Made by a program: the position numbers and the translations under genes. The notes under the pieces were generated by a model, which saw nothing but the letters and a program-made list of their open reading frames with translations, searched no databases and had not been told where the DNA came from. From IMG/VR virus record IMGVR_UViG_3300017991_000109, positions 1 through 64,000 of that record: 64,000 bases of DNA. One strand, written 5' to 3'. Each line of letters opens with the position of its first letter. Position 1 is the stretch's first letter. The DNA is from a virus. This document shows positions 42,602-49,992 of the stretch, in pieces.

Positions 42602-42811
42602 TCATCTCAATCGTTGTTGAAATCGGTATTGCATGACCGACCACGGCCCACCTCCGGTATATTCTTTTTCTCCGTATGGATCGTTGTTTTCGTGCCAATC
42701 TCGATTTCTCTGGTCTGCCTCATCTTCGGCGCGTGATCGCTCAAACATGTAATAGTCACTCCACTCGTATTCTCCGAGTTCGTCACTGTGTAGCAGGTAT
42801 ATAGCATCCAT
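42602..42811 (-). CDS. Small acidic/aromatic protein (69 aa)
   Basis: Starts MDAIYLLHSDELGEYEWSDY; very rich in Glu, Asp, Tyr and Arg, with DWHENNDPYGEKEYTGGG. It follows the DNA polymerase stop by 12 bases. A competing frame over the same bases (42607-42834) gives less protein-like sequence. No recognised family. Confidence 0.55.
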   Translation of the reverse strand: MDAIYLLHSDELGEYEWSDYYMFERSRAEDEADQRNRDWHENNDPYGEKEYTGGGPWSVMQYRFQQRLR

Positions 42812-42823
42812 ATCTCCTTTGGA

Positions 42824-45800
42824 TTAGAACGCATTTTTCTTAGCGTGCAACGCTTTTTTCAAGATCGGAAGATTATCATCGAAGGGCACTTTCCACCACT
42901 TCTCGTTAGACTTATCCACACCTACGAGATTCGCAACAGCATTCTCCGACAGAAAATCATTAGCGACCTCCACCACGAGTTTATCGTCTGGATGATAAGA
43001 TGAGGGTTCCTCGCACGAAGTAAAAGTGTCCTTGGCGTTGAGCCCAAACTCGGATTCCCCAATAATAGGAACTATCATCCAGCTAGGATCAAATCCTGGC
43101 AAGCAATTAGGCAACCATTCGGGCGCAAAATCCATGACATCCTTCATGATCTTGATCACGCGACTCACATCACTATCTAACGCGCAATCTACCCAAATAG
43201 AGTCATGCACCAAAGCAATTACCTCTGCTTTGATACCAGCAGCATCAATACGTTTCTTGACCTCCCATCCAGCAAACACAGTAAGATCCGACGCTGAACT
43301 CTGAATTGGCGAATTTTGAGCCTTCCTCAGAGCAGCTTTAATTTCGGACTTCAAAAACCCGAAACTTCGCGATTTGTCGTAGTTCTCGATCCCCTCCATG
43401 TAACGTTGCCAAGACTTCAGCACTGGCAAGGGTCTGACAAACCCAAAGGGACTGCAAACATGCTTTTTCAGGATACCCTGTGCATGGGCATTATTAACCC
43501 ACTCAGCAACACCCTCGTAGAGGTCGTCGATCATCTGGTTTAGCAACTCACACTCCTGCAAAGTAATCTCCTCGCCCGTAAAAGGAGATTTGATGCCTCT
43601 ACCTCGAAGCAGGAAAAGCAGACCATAAGCTGTCTGACCATACAGCCGACCGAACAGAACGTTTTTACAGATACTCCGCTGGTTCTTGTTGTGTTTATCC
43701 GCCAGCTCACCGAAGAATTTACGCTGGGTACGAAAGTGAGGGTCTCGACCGTTCAGGAAATCATCCACCAGACGCTCATCGCGGGATAAACATGCCAGCA
43801 CTCGGACCTCCAAACCAGAATAATCCCGCTGGATAATCCAGCCGCGTTTTGTTCTACCGGGATTATCAGTAAATCGGCTACAGTAGAGCTTTTTCACCAG
43901 ACCATCACGGGGAAGCTGCTGAATATTCGGAGCTTTACAAGAAAGTCGCCCTGTCCTCGGATGCGCTGGTAAAAAATCGGCATGGACGAGATTTTCTGCT
44001 TTGATAAGTGAATCCTCTTCTGAAGCGAATGGTCTGATAAAGCCACTCAGAAACTTCTCAGTCGCTCTGTACTTCAAAAGCTTGTCTGCCAATTTACACT
44101 CTTGCCTCGAAGCCAAGCTCACCAATGCCGCGTGATCAGTAGATGGATTGTCAGCATCAGTATAACCGGGAGGTTCTAACCCCATGAACTCATAAAACAG
44201 CATCTGAACCTGATTCGGAGAACCCCAACTCATTGTAGGTCTGTACTGCACAAATTCCTCAGACATGAGGATATCCTTGTCACGATTCCAATCTAATGGA
44301 GGGGGAACTTCATCTTCCGCCACTGGTTTACCATGTCGGACTGAGACCATGCGCTGAACAGGCTCTAAATGCTTCACCAACTTTCGGGCATTCTGAGAAT
44401 CTGATTTGTAGCACCGAAGAAGCCACGTCCACTCGAACTGCTGGACGAGTGGATCTTCTCTCAAGTCTCGTTGCATCTCGGCAAGATCATTCTCATAAAT
44501 CTCGCTCACCTTCCCCAGCAGTTCCTTGTCGATGTACTGCCCAACTTTGCCAAGGTGGTTACAGAGCTGATAGTGGATACGTCTTGCAAAGAAGTGGTAT
44601 TGGAACAGTGAGTAAGTCGGCGCAGAGATGTTGTCTCCATCGCTAATTGGAAATTCACCTCCGAAGTCTTCTTCCGCTGCGTCTATCAGTTTCTTCAACA
44701 CCTTCTCGTAGATCATCGAAACTGTCTTGGTGTCATACGCAGCGTAAGGTATGACCAGATCGATCGGGTAATCTACGTAGTTGTAGCCTAAATCTGGGTT
44801 TTCCTCTCGGAACTTATCCATGACCTTCCAATACTCTGGAAGCCATTGTAGTTCTCGCCGGATCAGATCGTTCAGCGTGCGCCCACCTTGCTGCTCAGCA
44901 TTCAGAATGTAATCGATGATCCTCGTATCAGCCAGGAAACCCTTCACATTCCACTTGTAACGGCTGTAGACAGCTTTCTCATCGAAAGAGGTGTTGTGAC
45001 CTATCTTTCGTATAGAAGGCTCTTCTAGGACCTTCTGAAGCTCTTTAAGGATATCCGCTTCCTCTTGCTCGAAGGATCTCTCAGCCTCAGGAGCGAACTT
45101 CTCGAAGGCTTCTTTCGCGTATTTGTAGTCACTTGTAACCACAATCAGAGGCTTCTCTTGGAGAGGGCTGTCAAAAGAGAAAATACCAACCTTGAAATGA
45201 GCACCCCAGAGATAATCAACTGAGCATGTCTCTACATCCCAAGAAAGAGGATAGAGGTATCCCGTTTTTTCCCAAATAGGACGGAACCAATCCTTAACTC
45301 GATCAATCGTCAGCCCCCAAACAAAATCCATCCAACCATCAACATCCACAAAGTCAAAGGACATAGGATTGTCGATCTTATGGAAAATAGTCTTCAGTTC
45401 TTGAATAAAGTCTGGCCAGCGAAGACGATCATCCTGACGCACATTCTCCTGATTGATAACTGGAAAGGTAGGGATACTAACTTCCTTCCCATCGAGATTA
45501 ATATCGACCAAGTAGCGCTTTCCCTGCATGCTGTTCAAGGCTCCACTCCCTAAAACCATCTTACATGCGGCATGACTCCCCAGAATAAATGCAGAGGGTT
45601 TGACTGCTTTGATGTCTGGCCAGATAAAATTCCAACATTTCTGATACTGGGTGACAGAAAGCTTCTTCGGAGGAGCGATGACCTTGTTTCGTACCTTCGG
45701 GTTGTCTTGGTCAGGTATCTGTCTCTCGATGAGTGGACGGCACTTGGTTGCAGGGTGATACCAGACCCGATCGATCTGACCAACTTCGACAAGCCCATTA

Positions 45801-46066
45801 GCCACATCTCGAAATCCTCTTTCAGCCAAGATTCCCAAATCCTGATCGATTGTACGATCTGGGACTTCCCCAATGTAAACGATCCAACCCCCTTCAGGAG
45901 TAAACTCTGGTATCCCCATAACCAGTTCACCCTCTTCGTTTAGATAAACACCTTGGGTGAAGTCGAATTCCAACGCTGTTGGATCGAGTTGAGGACTATG
46001 AAAGCAAAAGCCGCATTTCTGGCAAATCTCGTTAGATAACGAGGGTTTTAAAGTCTCAGGTGTCAT
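42824..46066 (-). CDS. Family A DNA polymerase with N-terminal UDG-like domain (1080 aa)
   Basis: Residues 1-230 resemble family 4/5 uracil-DNA glycosylases: Cys15/18/21 (possible Fe-S ligands), WIVYIGEVPD (motif 1), ATKCRP (near residue 109) and PSAFILGSHAACKMVLG. Then comes a 3'-5' exonuclease (SWDVETC, GHNTSFDEKAVY, AAYDTKTV) and the polymerase with motif A RDYSGLEVR, motif B QRSICKNVLFGRLYGQ and motif C LVHDSIWVD. Both activities look intact. A UDG-polymerase fusion is known in SPO1-type phages. ATG 46066 begins the recognisable protein; a frame to 46303 covers the repeat-rich gap and is rejected. Confidence 0.92.
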   Translation of the reverse strand: MTPETLKPSLSNEICQKCGFCFHSPQLDPTALEFDFTQGVYLNEEGELVMGIPEFTPEGGWIVYIGEVPDRTIDQDLGILAERGFRDVANGLVEVGQIDRVWYHPATKCRPLIERQIPDQDNPKVRNKVIAPPKKLSVTQYQKCWNFIWPDIKAVKPSAFILGSHAACKMVLGSGALNSMQGKRYLVDINLDGKEVSIPTFPVINQENVRQDDRLRWPDFIQELKTIFHKIDNPMSFDFVDVDGWMDFVWGLTIDRVKDWFRPIWEKTGYLYPLSWDVETCSVDYLWGAHFKVGIFSFDSPLQEKPLIVVTSDYKYAKEAFEKFAPEAERSFEQEEADILKELQKVLEEPSIRKIGHNTSFDEKAVYSRYKWNVKGFLADTRIIDYILNAEQQGGRTLNDLIRRELQWLPEYWKVMDKFREENPDLGYNYVDYPIDLVIPYAAYDTKTVSMIYEKVLKKLIDAAEEDFGGEFPISDGDNISAPTYSLFQYHFFARRIHYQLCNHLGKVGQYIDKELLGKVSEIYENDLAEMQRDLREDPLVQQFEWTWLLRCYKSDSQNARKLVKHLEPVQRMVSVRHGKPVAEDEVPPPLDWNRDKDILMSEEFVQYRPTMSWGSPNQVQMLFYEFMGLEPPGYTDADNPSTDHAALVSLASRQECKLADKLLKYRATEKFLSGFIRPFASEEDSLIKAENLVHADFLPAHPRTGRLSCKAPNIQQLPRDGLVKKLYCSRFTDNPGRTKRGWIIQRDYSGLEVRVLACLSRDERLVDDFLNGRDPHFRTQRKFFGELADKHNKNQRSICKNVLFGRLYGQTAYGLLFLLRGRGIKSPFTGEEITLQECELLNQMIDDLYEGVAEWVNNAHAQGILKKHVCSPFGFVRPLPVLKSWQRYMEGIENYDKSRSFGFLKSEIKAALRKAQNSPIQSSASDLTVFAGWEVKKRIDAAGIKAEVIALVHDSIWVDCALDSDVSRVIKIMKDVMDFAPEWLPNCLPGFDPSWMIVPIIGESEFGLNAKDTFTSCEEPSSYHPDDKLVVEVANDFLSENAVANLVGVDKSNEKWWKVPFDDNLPILKKALHAKKNAF

Positions 46067-46075
46067 TGGCTGGTA

Positions 46076-46102
46076 GGTTTCGACAGTCTGAGTAAAAATC
46101 AA
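46076..46102 (-). promoter_or_regulatory. Promoter-like element for DNA polymerase
   Basis: Minus strand TTGATT (46097-46102), 15-base spacer, GAAACC (46076-46081), nine bases to ATG 46066. The downstream bases (TACCAGCCA) closely resemble those after the helicase element (TCCCGCCCA). Confidence 0.5.
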
Positions 46103-46163
46103 GTTCAAAAATAACTGGAAAAATGTCACAAAAAACTGCTTGACAGATCGGGGTTTTGCCCCC

Positions 46164-46191
46164 ACGCGTGTGTGCGCGTACGCGCGCGTAC
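46164..46191. repeat. 28-base alternating purine-pyrimidine tract (Z-DNA-prone)
   Basis: A perfect alternation of purine and pyrimidine rich in GC and GT steps, immediately following GGGG-TTTTG-CCCC. Such tracts favour left-handed DNA under supercoiling. Confidence 0.7.
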
Positions 46192-46228
46192 TTAAATTTA
46201 GTACCCTGGCGAACCTCGCTAACTCGAT

Positions 46229-46255
46229 AATCCGCGAAGGTAGCCTTCGCGGATT
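46229..46255. repeat. Perfect 12-bp inverted repeat, three-base loop
   Basis: AATCCGCGAAGG-TAG-CCTTCGCGGATT. No T-tract follows on either strand, so termination is unlikely. It may be a cruciform or protein-binding site within the putative origin. Confidence 0.8.
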
Positions 46256-46468
46256 GAAGAGGAAGAGAAAGAGAAAAAGAAAACGTAGTTTTTTTTTACC
46301 CACGTAGTGGGCAAAGGACTAATTAGTACTGATTATTATTAAGGGGCCCCTACCCCTATCTAATGCGCGCGAGGCGCAAGTTGGGACAACTGAAACAAAC
46401 ACTTCGTTCAAAAAAAGTTCGAAAAACTTCTACCAGACAATAGGGGGTATCCCCGGTGGGGGCGCGAG

Positions 46469-46497
46469 GTGTTCAAAATTACAAGTGTTCAAAATTA
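46469..46497 (+). repeat. Two 13-base direct repeats (iteron-like)
   Basis: GTGTTCAAAATTA occurs at 46469-46481 and 46485-46497, a 16-base period, bordering AT-rich sequence that leads to the start of the 46576 gene. Confidence 0.7.
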
Positions 46498-46575
46498 TTA
46501 AAGCGTGCTAAAAACTTTGAATGATTCTCCTTGACTTTTGTCAGATACTCATTAGTCTTACATCTAATTATCAAT

Positions 46576-47562
46576 ATGGATCACGATTTTGCTAACGAAG
46601 TGCAGTCTGTTATCAAAGCTACTTTAGCTGGCTTATTAGGCTATGTGCCTGAGAAAGGTAGTTACAGACCAAGCGCTGAAACACAGGAAATGCTTTTAGA
46701 TGTCTTTGAAAAAGATATGTCAGAGATACTTCGTTATTGTACAGATGCAGTAACTGCTCATATGTGCCGCCATAAAAGTCATACACCTCCTCCTTTTTTC
46801 ATTAATAGACACCTTTTCTCAGAGGGCATCATGGAAGATGTGATGAATCGAAGAGCTACGCTTTCAACAGAGCGTGCAGACGGTTCGTCTCTGGGTTTCA
46901 GTTTCGCGGAGCAGGTTAAGAGTCAGATCCGACATACCGAGTATGAATATCTGACTTTGGCATCCGAATACTACTATCGGGATATGCCTTTTGATTGGTC
47001 AGTTGTCATCCCTTCACTTTATTGGCATGTTCTTATCGCAGTTGGGATTAAAGAATTTCCTTGCAACCGGATGCCCCCCGGAATGGAGATTCCTCAAATC
47101 TGGTACATCAACACTCCTCTAACCAATGGCGTTTATGAAGACGTTGAACCTGCCGTATCTCGTGTCCGGTCAAATCTGAAAGACAAAGATGTGCGTATGG
47201 TCTTCGTCACGGCTGCTCGTGAAGCAATTTACGAAGCGACTCGTCAGTGGGCATCGACTCAGCAGCTTATTGTTCTGTACAAAGATGGGAATAGGCAAAT
47301 CTCAATCAGTCCAGAATTTAGCAAACTCAAAGCTCCTGAGTTGGAGGTCACTACTCCTCTAGCAGAGCGCGATGAGCGTCTTTTTTCTCGTGCTAAAGAG
47401 GAGTTGACTCAGATGGGGAAAACTTTTCCGCCATTGACTTTCGAGCGAACTGTCAAACCTGAAGATTTAGACGCTCATTTACCCGAAGACGGTATTTATG
47501 AGCAACACGGTAATTTTGATGCAATGCTGGCAACTCTAGCAGATGACAAACTTGATGACTGA
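46576..47562 (+). CDS. Hypothetical protein (328 aa)
   Basis: ATG 46576 (MDHDFANEVQSVIKATLAGL) is preferred to the in-frame TTG near 46531. Mostly helical, with a central YYYRDMPFDWSVVIPSLYWH and a C-terminal acidic tail. No enzyme motif recognised. It heads a rightward set of small genes (to 48371) across the putative origin from the polymerase gene. Its TGA overlaps the next ATG by one base. Confidence 0.75.
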   Translation: MDHDFANEVQSVIKATLAGLLGYVPEKGSYRPSAETQEMLLDVFEKDMSEILRYCTDAVTAHMCRHKSHTPPPFFINRHLFSEGIMEDVMNRRATLSTERADGSSLGFSFAEQVKSQIRHTEYEYLTLASEYYYRDMPFDWSVVIPSLYWHVLIAVGIKEFPCNRMPPGMEIPQIWYINTPLTNGVYEDVEPAVSRVRSNLKDKDVRMVFVTAAREAIYEATRQWASTQQLIVLYKDGNRQISISPEFSKLKAPELEVTTPLAERDERLFSRAKEELTQMGKTFPPLTFERTVKPEDLDAHLPEDGIYEQHGNFDAMLATLADDKLDD

Positions 47563-47813
47563 TGAATTTGGAATCAACACCTTACTCTCTGGGAGGACTA
47601 CGCGTTGTCCTCTCGGAGACGTTTTGTGTTGAAAACGTGGAATTTCCCCGTCCATGGTGTCAACGCCTTTTCTGGAAGCCCTGGAAATCTCATCGTGTTG
47701 AACTACATCCTAAACGAGGTGCTTTCAAGTTCGGAAATACCTTAATTTTCCATCCAGACGTGTATGCTCAGTTGAAAGCTGAGAACCGTCTCGAAGATTT
47801 GGAAGAAGCTTGA
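47562..47813 (+). CDS. Small hypothetical protein (83 aa)
   Basis: Starts MNLESTPYSLGGLRVVLSET on a TGATG overlap. Contains RPWCQRLFWKPWKSHRVELH and HPDVYAQLKAENRLEDLEEA, a pattern of aromatic/basic core and acidic C-terminal helix. A similar layout is seen in small phage virion-adaptor proteins, but no family is certain. Confidence 0.7.
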   Translation: MNLESTPYSLGGLRVVLSETFCVENVEFPRPWCQRLFWKPWKSHRVELHPKRGAFKFGNTLIFHPDVYAQLKAENRLEDLEEA

Positions 47814-47834
47814 TGTTTGTTGCTATATATCTCT

Positions 47835-48371
47835 ATGAGATACGGCAAAACTCTTTTTTTACTCGAACACTCCTTGACCGAAGGGGAAGATTACTATGAA
47901 GAGTTGAAAAAGCTTGCTAAGGGTGACATCAGTGTTCTGAAGAACCTGATCAATCTTCACAAGCTTTATTCTGGCGATGATCCTCAACTGACTTCAAAAG
48001 AAGCTGACTTGGCGATCGGGATTCTACTTCAAAAGCTTTACCAGAAAAATCCACGTGCAGCCCATTATCTTGGGAAGCTGAATTGGGAAGCTGAATTGGT
48101 CAATTGGGTTGGCTTTTTGGATCAGATCGGAGACCAAACACTAGCTCAGTATCTCGGTATCAACAGCACTGAGGAAATCCCGATTGGACAGGCTTCTGGA
48201 ATTGGAGATGAGATGGGGCTGGATGATGATCCAGAGCAAAGCGATTTGGAAGCTGCCATTATGGACGATGAAGGTAGCTATGGGATGGATGAACCTGAAC
48301 CTCCCGAAGAAGAGGTGCCTCACGACATCGACGTAGACGCTGATGAATTGGCCGCAGCCCTTCGAGACTGA
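47835..48371 (+). CDS. Acidic hypothetical protein (178 aa), scaffold-like composition
   Basis: ATG 47835 (MRYGKTLFLLEHSLTEGEDY) is chosen; the upstream TTG at 47817 is less likely. Residues about 110-178 are strongly acidic (DDDPEQSDLEAAIMDDEG, EPEPPEEEVPHDID). The N-terminus ends in FLLE, near the LFE peptides of the head-cluster proteins, so it could be packaged or cleaved by the prohead protease. That link is tentative. Confidence 0.6.
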   Translation: MRYGKTLFLLEHSLTEGEDYYEELKKLAKGDISVLKNLINLHKLYSGDDPQLTSKEADLAIGILLQKLYQKNPRAAHYLGKLNWEAELVNWVGFLDQIGDQTLAQYLGINSTEEIPIGQASGIGDEMGLDDDPEQSDLEAAIMDDEGSYGMDEPEPPEEEVPHDIDVDADELAAALRD

Positions 48372-48520
48372 TGAGCAATTCGGACCTCCACAGTATTCAA
48401 GATGCGCTGGAACAACTCAGCATCAGATTGGGGACGACAATGGAGGAACTGACCGAACGCTTTGAAGATCTTATGGAGCCCGACGATTACCAGAGTTTGT
48501 TGGCGATACTGGTCGATTAA
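48371..48520 (+). CDS. Small protein (49 aa)
   Basis: Starts on the TGATG overlap at 48371 (MSNSDLHSIQDALEQLSIRL) and ends at a TAA at 48518-48520. Acidic, helical and leucine-rich. The overlapping start and the clean helical composition support a real gene below usual length cut-offs. A promoter-like element begins 18 bases later. Confidence 0.65.
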   Translation: MSNSDLHSIQDALEQLSIRLGTTMEELTERFEDLMEPDDYQSLLAILVD

Positions 48521-48537
48521 AAAGTGTCAAAAAGTAG

Positions 48538-48564
48538 TTGACAAATTTCATAACGGGTGAAACC
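48538..48564 (+). promoter_or_regulatory. Promoter-like element before 48572
   Basis: TTGACA (48538-48543), 15 bases, GAAACC (48559-48564), seven bases to ATG 48572; the GGTGAAACCTC core nearly repeats the GGTGGAAACCTC of the helicase element. Confidence 0.5.
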
Positions 48565-48571
48565 TCGTGAG

Positions 48572-48892
48572 ATGAAAGCTCAAATTACTCCAAAAACCAG
48601 AAATCGCATTACTGTCCCTACTGATCTCGTCGCAGAACTCTTTGAAGTAGACCAAGCTTGGCAAGCTGGAGGCGATCAAGTCACTATCTATTGTACGAAG
48701 AGAAGTCCTAACAAACTTTTCGTAGTTCCATCCAGTAGCGTTCTACCTAAAGGTGCAACTCCTGTTTTGGAATCAACTGTTGACCTTTATGGGAATATCA
48801 CATTTGGCGTTAACAAGTTCGTTAGGTCAGAAATCATTAATCCCGGTCCAGTAACCGCAACATATCAGAAAGGTAAAATCGCAATCTCATGA
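48572..48892 (+). CDS. AbrB-like small protein, tentative (106 aa)
   Basis: MKAQITPKTRNRITVPTDLV resembles the swapped-hairpin start of AbrB/SpoVT DNA-binding proteins (K-I-T-x-K-x-R-I-T-I-P). The remainder is beta-rich, with GNITFGVNKFVRSEII. It may be a regulator, or the likeness may be fortuitous. It overlaps the next gene by four bases (ATGA). ATG 48572 fits the promoter spacing better than the in-frame GTG at 48557. Confidence 0.45.
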   Translation: MKAQITPKTRNRITVPTDLVAELFEVDQAWQAGGDQVTIYCTKRSPNKLFVVPSSSVLPKGATPVLESTVDLYGNITFGVNKFVRSEIINPGPVTATYQKGKIAIS

Positions 48893-49338
48893 GCACACTC
48901 ACCGTAGACGAAATCGAAGCAGCACTCGAAGAACTTCGAGACAACTCGGAGGAATACACCGAATTTTTTGATCTCCTCAAGAATCCCAGTGGACGTAGAA
49001 ATCTACCTGCTATCATCAAGGAAGGAATCGGAGCTTTTAACGAAGCCAAAAAAGATTACGCCATGGTAGCACCAGTAGTAACTGACGCTACTAATGCACT
49101 TAGGCAAGGTATCGGGACTTCTGAATTCAAAGCTGCTAGTGCCGTAACCAAAGTCTTGACCGTGATAGGTGCCGCAGCACCTCTTCTTGAGGTTCTCCAA
49201 TCTCTTCTAGCAAATTCTACCTTGTTTGATGGTAACAGTCTCTGGGTAACCATTGCCTCTCTTATTCTGAAGGCATTGATTGCCATGAAATACTCAGACG
49301 ATCGAACAAAACTTAAGCGCGAAGCTGTTGCTAAATAA
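48889..49338 (+). CDS. Putative membrane protein / second holin candidate (149 aa)
   Basis: After an acidic helical N-terminus come two hydrophobic stretches: VTKVLTVIGAAAPLLEVLQ at about residues 85-105 and LWVTIASLILKALIAMKY at about 118-135, then a charged tail (DDRTKLKREAVAK). This suits a holin-like or other small inner-membrane protein, though the first stretch is short. Followed by a strong terminator. Confidence 0.5.
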   Translation: MSTLTVDEIEAALEELRDNSEEYTEFFDLLKNPSGRRNLPAIIKEGIGAFNEAKKDYAMVAPVVTDATNALRQGIGTSEFKAASAVTKVLTVIGAAAPLLEVLQSLLANSTLFDGNSLWVTIASLILKALIAMKYSDDRTKLKREAVAK

Positions 49339-49360
49339 TTTCGCCTCTTGGTGTGTCATA

Positions 49361-49404
49361 GTGGTGTGGGGTTTTCGGTTTGCCCCACACCACATCTCTT
49401 TTTT
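49361..49404 (+). terminator. Rho-independent terminator
   Basis: A perfect 11-bp stem (GTGGTGTGGGG with CCCCACACCAC), an 11-base loop and, after ATC, TCTTTTTT. The strongest terminator in the window. It ends the unit that begins at the 48538 promoter-like element, and the next gene starts immediately after the T-tract. Confidence 0.9.
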
Positions 49405-49641
49405 ATGAAAAATCCTAATATGGAAACAAGGGTGACTGCTCTAATAGTATGTCAGAAAGATGATCCTACACTGTTCTCTGGGACAACGACTAAAATCTCA
49501 ATGGCAGATGAGGCTGCTGGAGAATATGTTGTGGTAGAGCAAAATGACTCAGATGCTGGGAAGATATTTATCGCGCCCGAAGAGTGGGAAGATCTTAAAG
49601 ATGCTATCGATACGATGATAGCAAACTGCCGCGATAACTGA
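49405..49641 (+). CDS. Small hypothetical protein (78 aa)
   Basis: ATG 49405 (MKNPNMETRVTALIVCQKDD) follows directly on the terminator T-tract; a second Met at 49420 is also possible. A frame from 49348 would start inside the terminator. Beta-strand N-terminus and acidic C-terminal helix (EEWEDLKDAIDTMIANCRDN). No known family. Confidence 0.65.
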   Translation: MKNPNMETRVTALIVCQKDDPTLFSGTTTKISMADEAAGEYVVVEQNDSDAGKIFIAPEEWEDLKDAIDTMIANCRDN

Positions 49642-49955
49642 TGTTGTACGGAATATTTTGGATAGACACTGACGAGCTTTTGTCTCCTGCTTCATTCAAG
49701 GAGCATTGGCAAGGCTATGGGAACAATCAGCTACACGGCTGGAGACCTCCTAAAAAGGTGTATTATACTTTAGGTAATGCCAAGTCCGGTTTTGCCCATA
49801 TTCCAGATCAAATCAAACCCCATGTGTGTATTCGAGCGATCGAGCCGACCAATGTCATTATTGACGGAGAAGACCTTATCAAGGAGCAGAAAGAGCGCCA
49901 AGATAAGCGGCGCGAGGAGCAAGAAGAACGTTATCGAAAGTGGAGAACGGAATAA
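49641..49955 (+). CDS. Hypothetical protein (104 aa)
   Basis: Starts MLYGIFWIDTDELLSPASFK on a TGATG overlap. A compact N-terminal domain (HIPDQIKPHVCIRAIEPTNV) is followed by a Glu/Arg-rich helix to the C-terminus (KERQDKRREEQEERYRKWRT). No recognised family. Confidence 0.65.
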   Translation: MLYGIFWIDTDELLSPASFKEHWQGYGNNQLHGWRPPKKVYYTLGNAKSGFAHIPDQIKPHVCIRAIEPTNVIIDGEDLIKEQKERQDKRREEQEERYRKWRTE

Positions 49956-49992
49956 TGTAACTAGCTACATATGTCAGTATCTACATATTGAC

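Larger units (their letters stand above)
46103..46575. other. Palindrome-rich non-coding region, putative replication origin
   Basis: About 470 bases hold no convincing gene between the divergent polymerase and 46576 genes. They hold a 28-base alternating purine-pyrimidine run, a perfect 12-bp hairpin, a 28-base polypurine tract (46256-46283), T9, CCCAC-GTA-GTGGG (46299-46311), ACTAATTAGT (46318-46327), AGGGGCCCCT (46342-46351) and two 13-base direct repeats beside an AT-rich stretch. GC-rich patches contrast with the rest of the window. Location beside the polymerase gene favours an origin or a regulatory hub. Confidence 0.45.

Noticed and set aside
46067-46303. N-terminal extension of the DNA polymerase frame to 46303.
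   Set aside because: The added 79 codons cover the palindrome-rich gap, have Phe/Leu/Arg low-complexity sequence, and the recognisable protein begins at ATG 46066, near the promoter-like element.
46299-46311. CCCAC-GTA-GTGGG near T9 as a terminator.
   Set aside because: The T-tract precedes the hairpin on the plus strand and gives an A-run on the minus strand, so it does not fit intrinsic termination.
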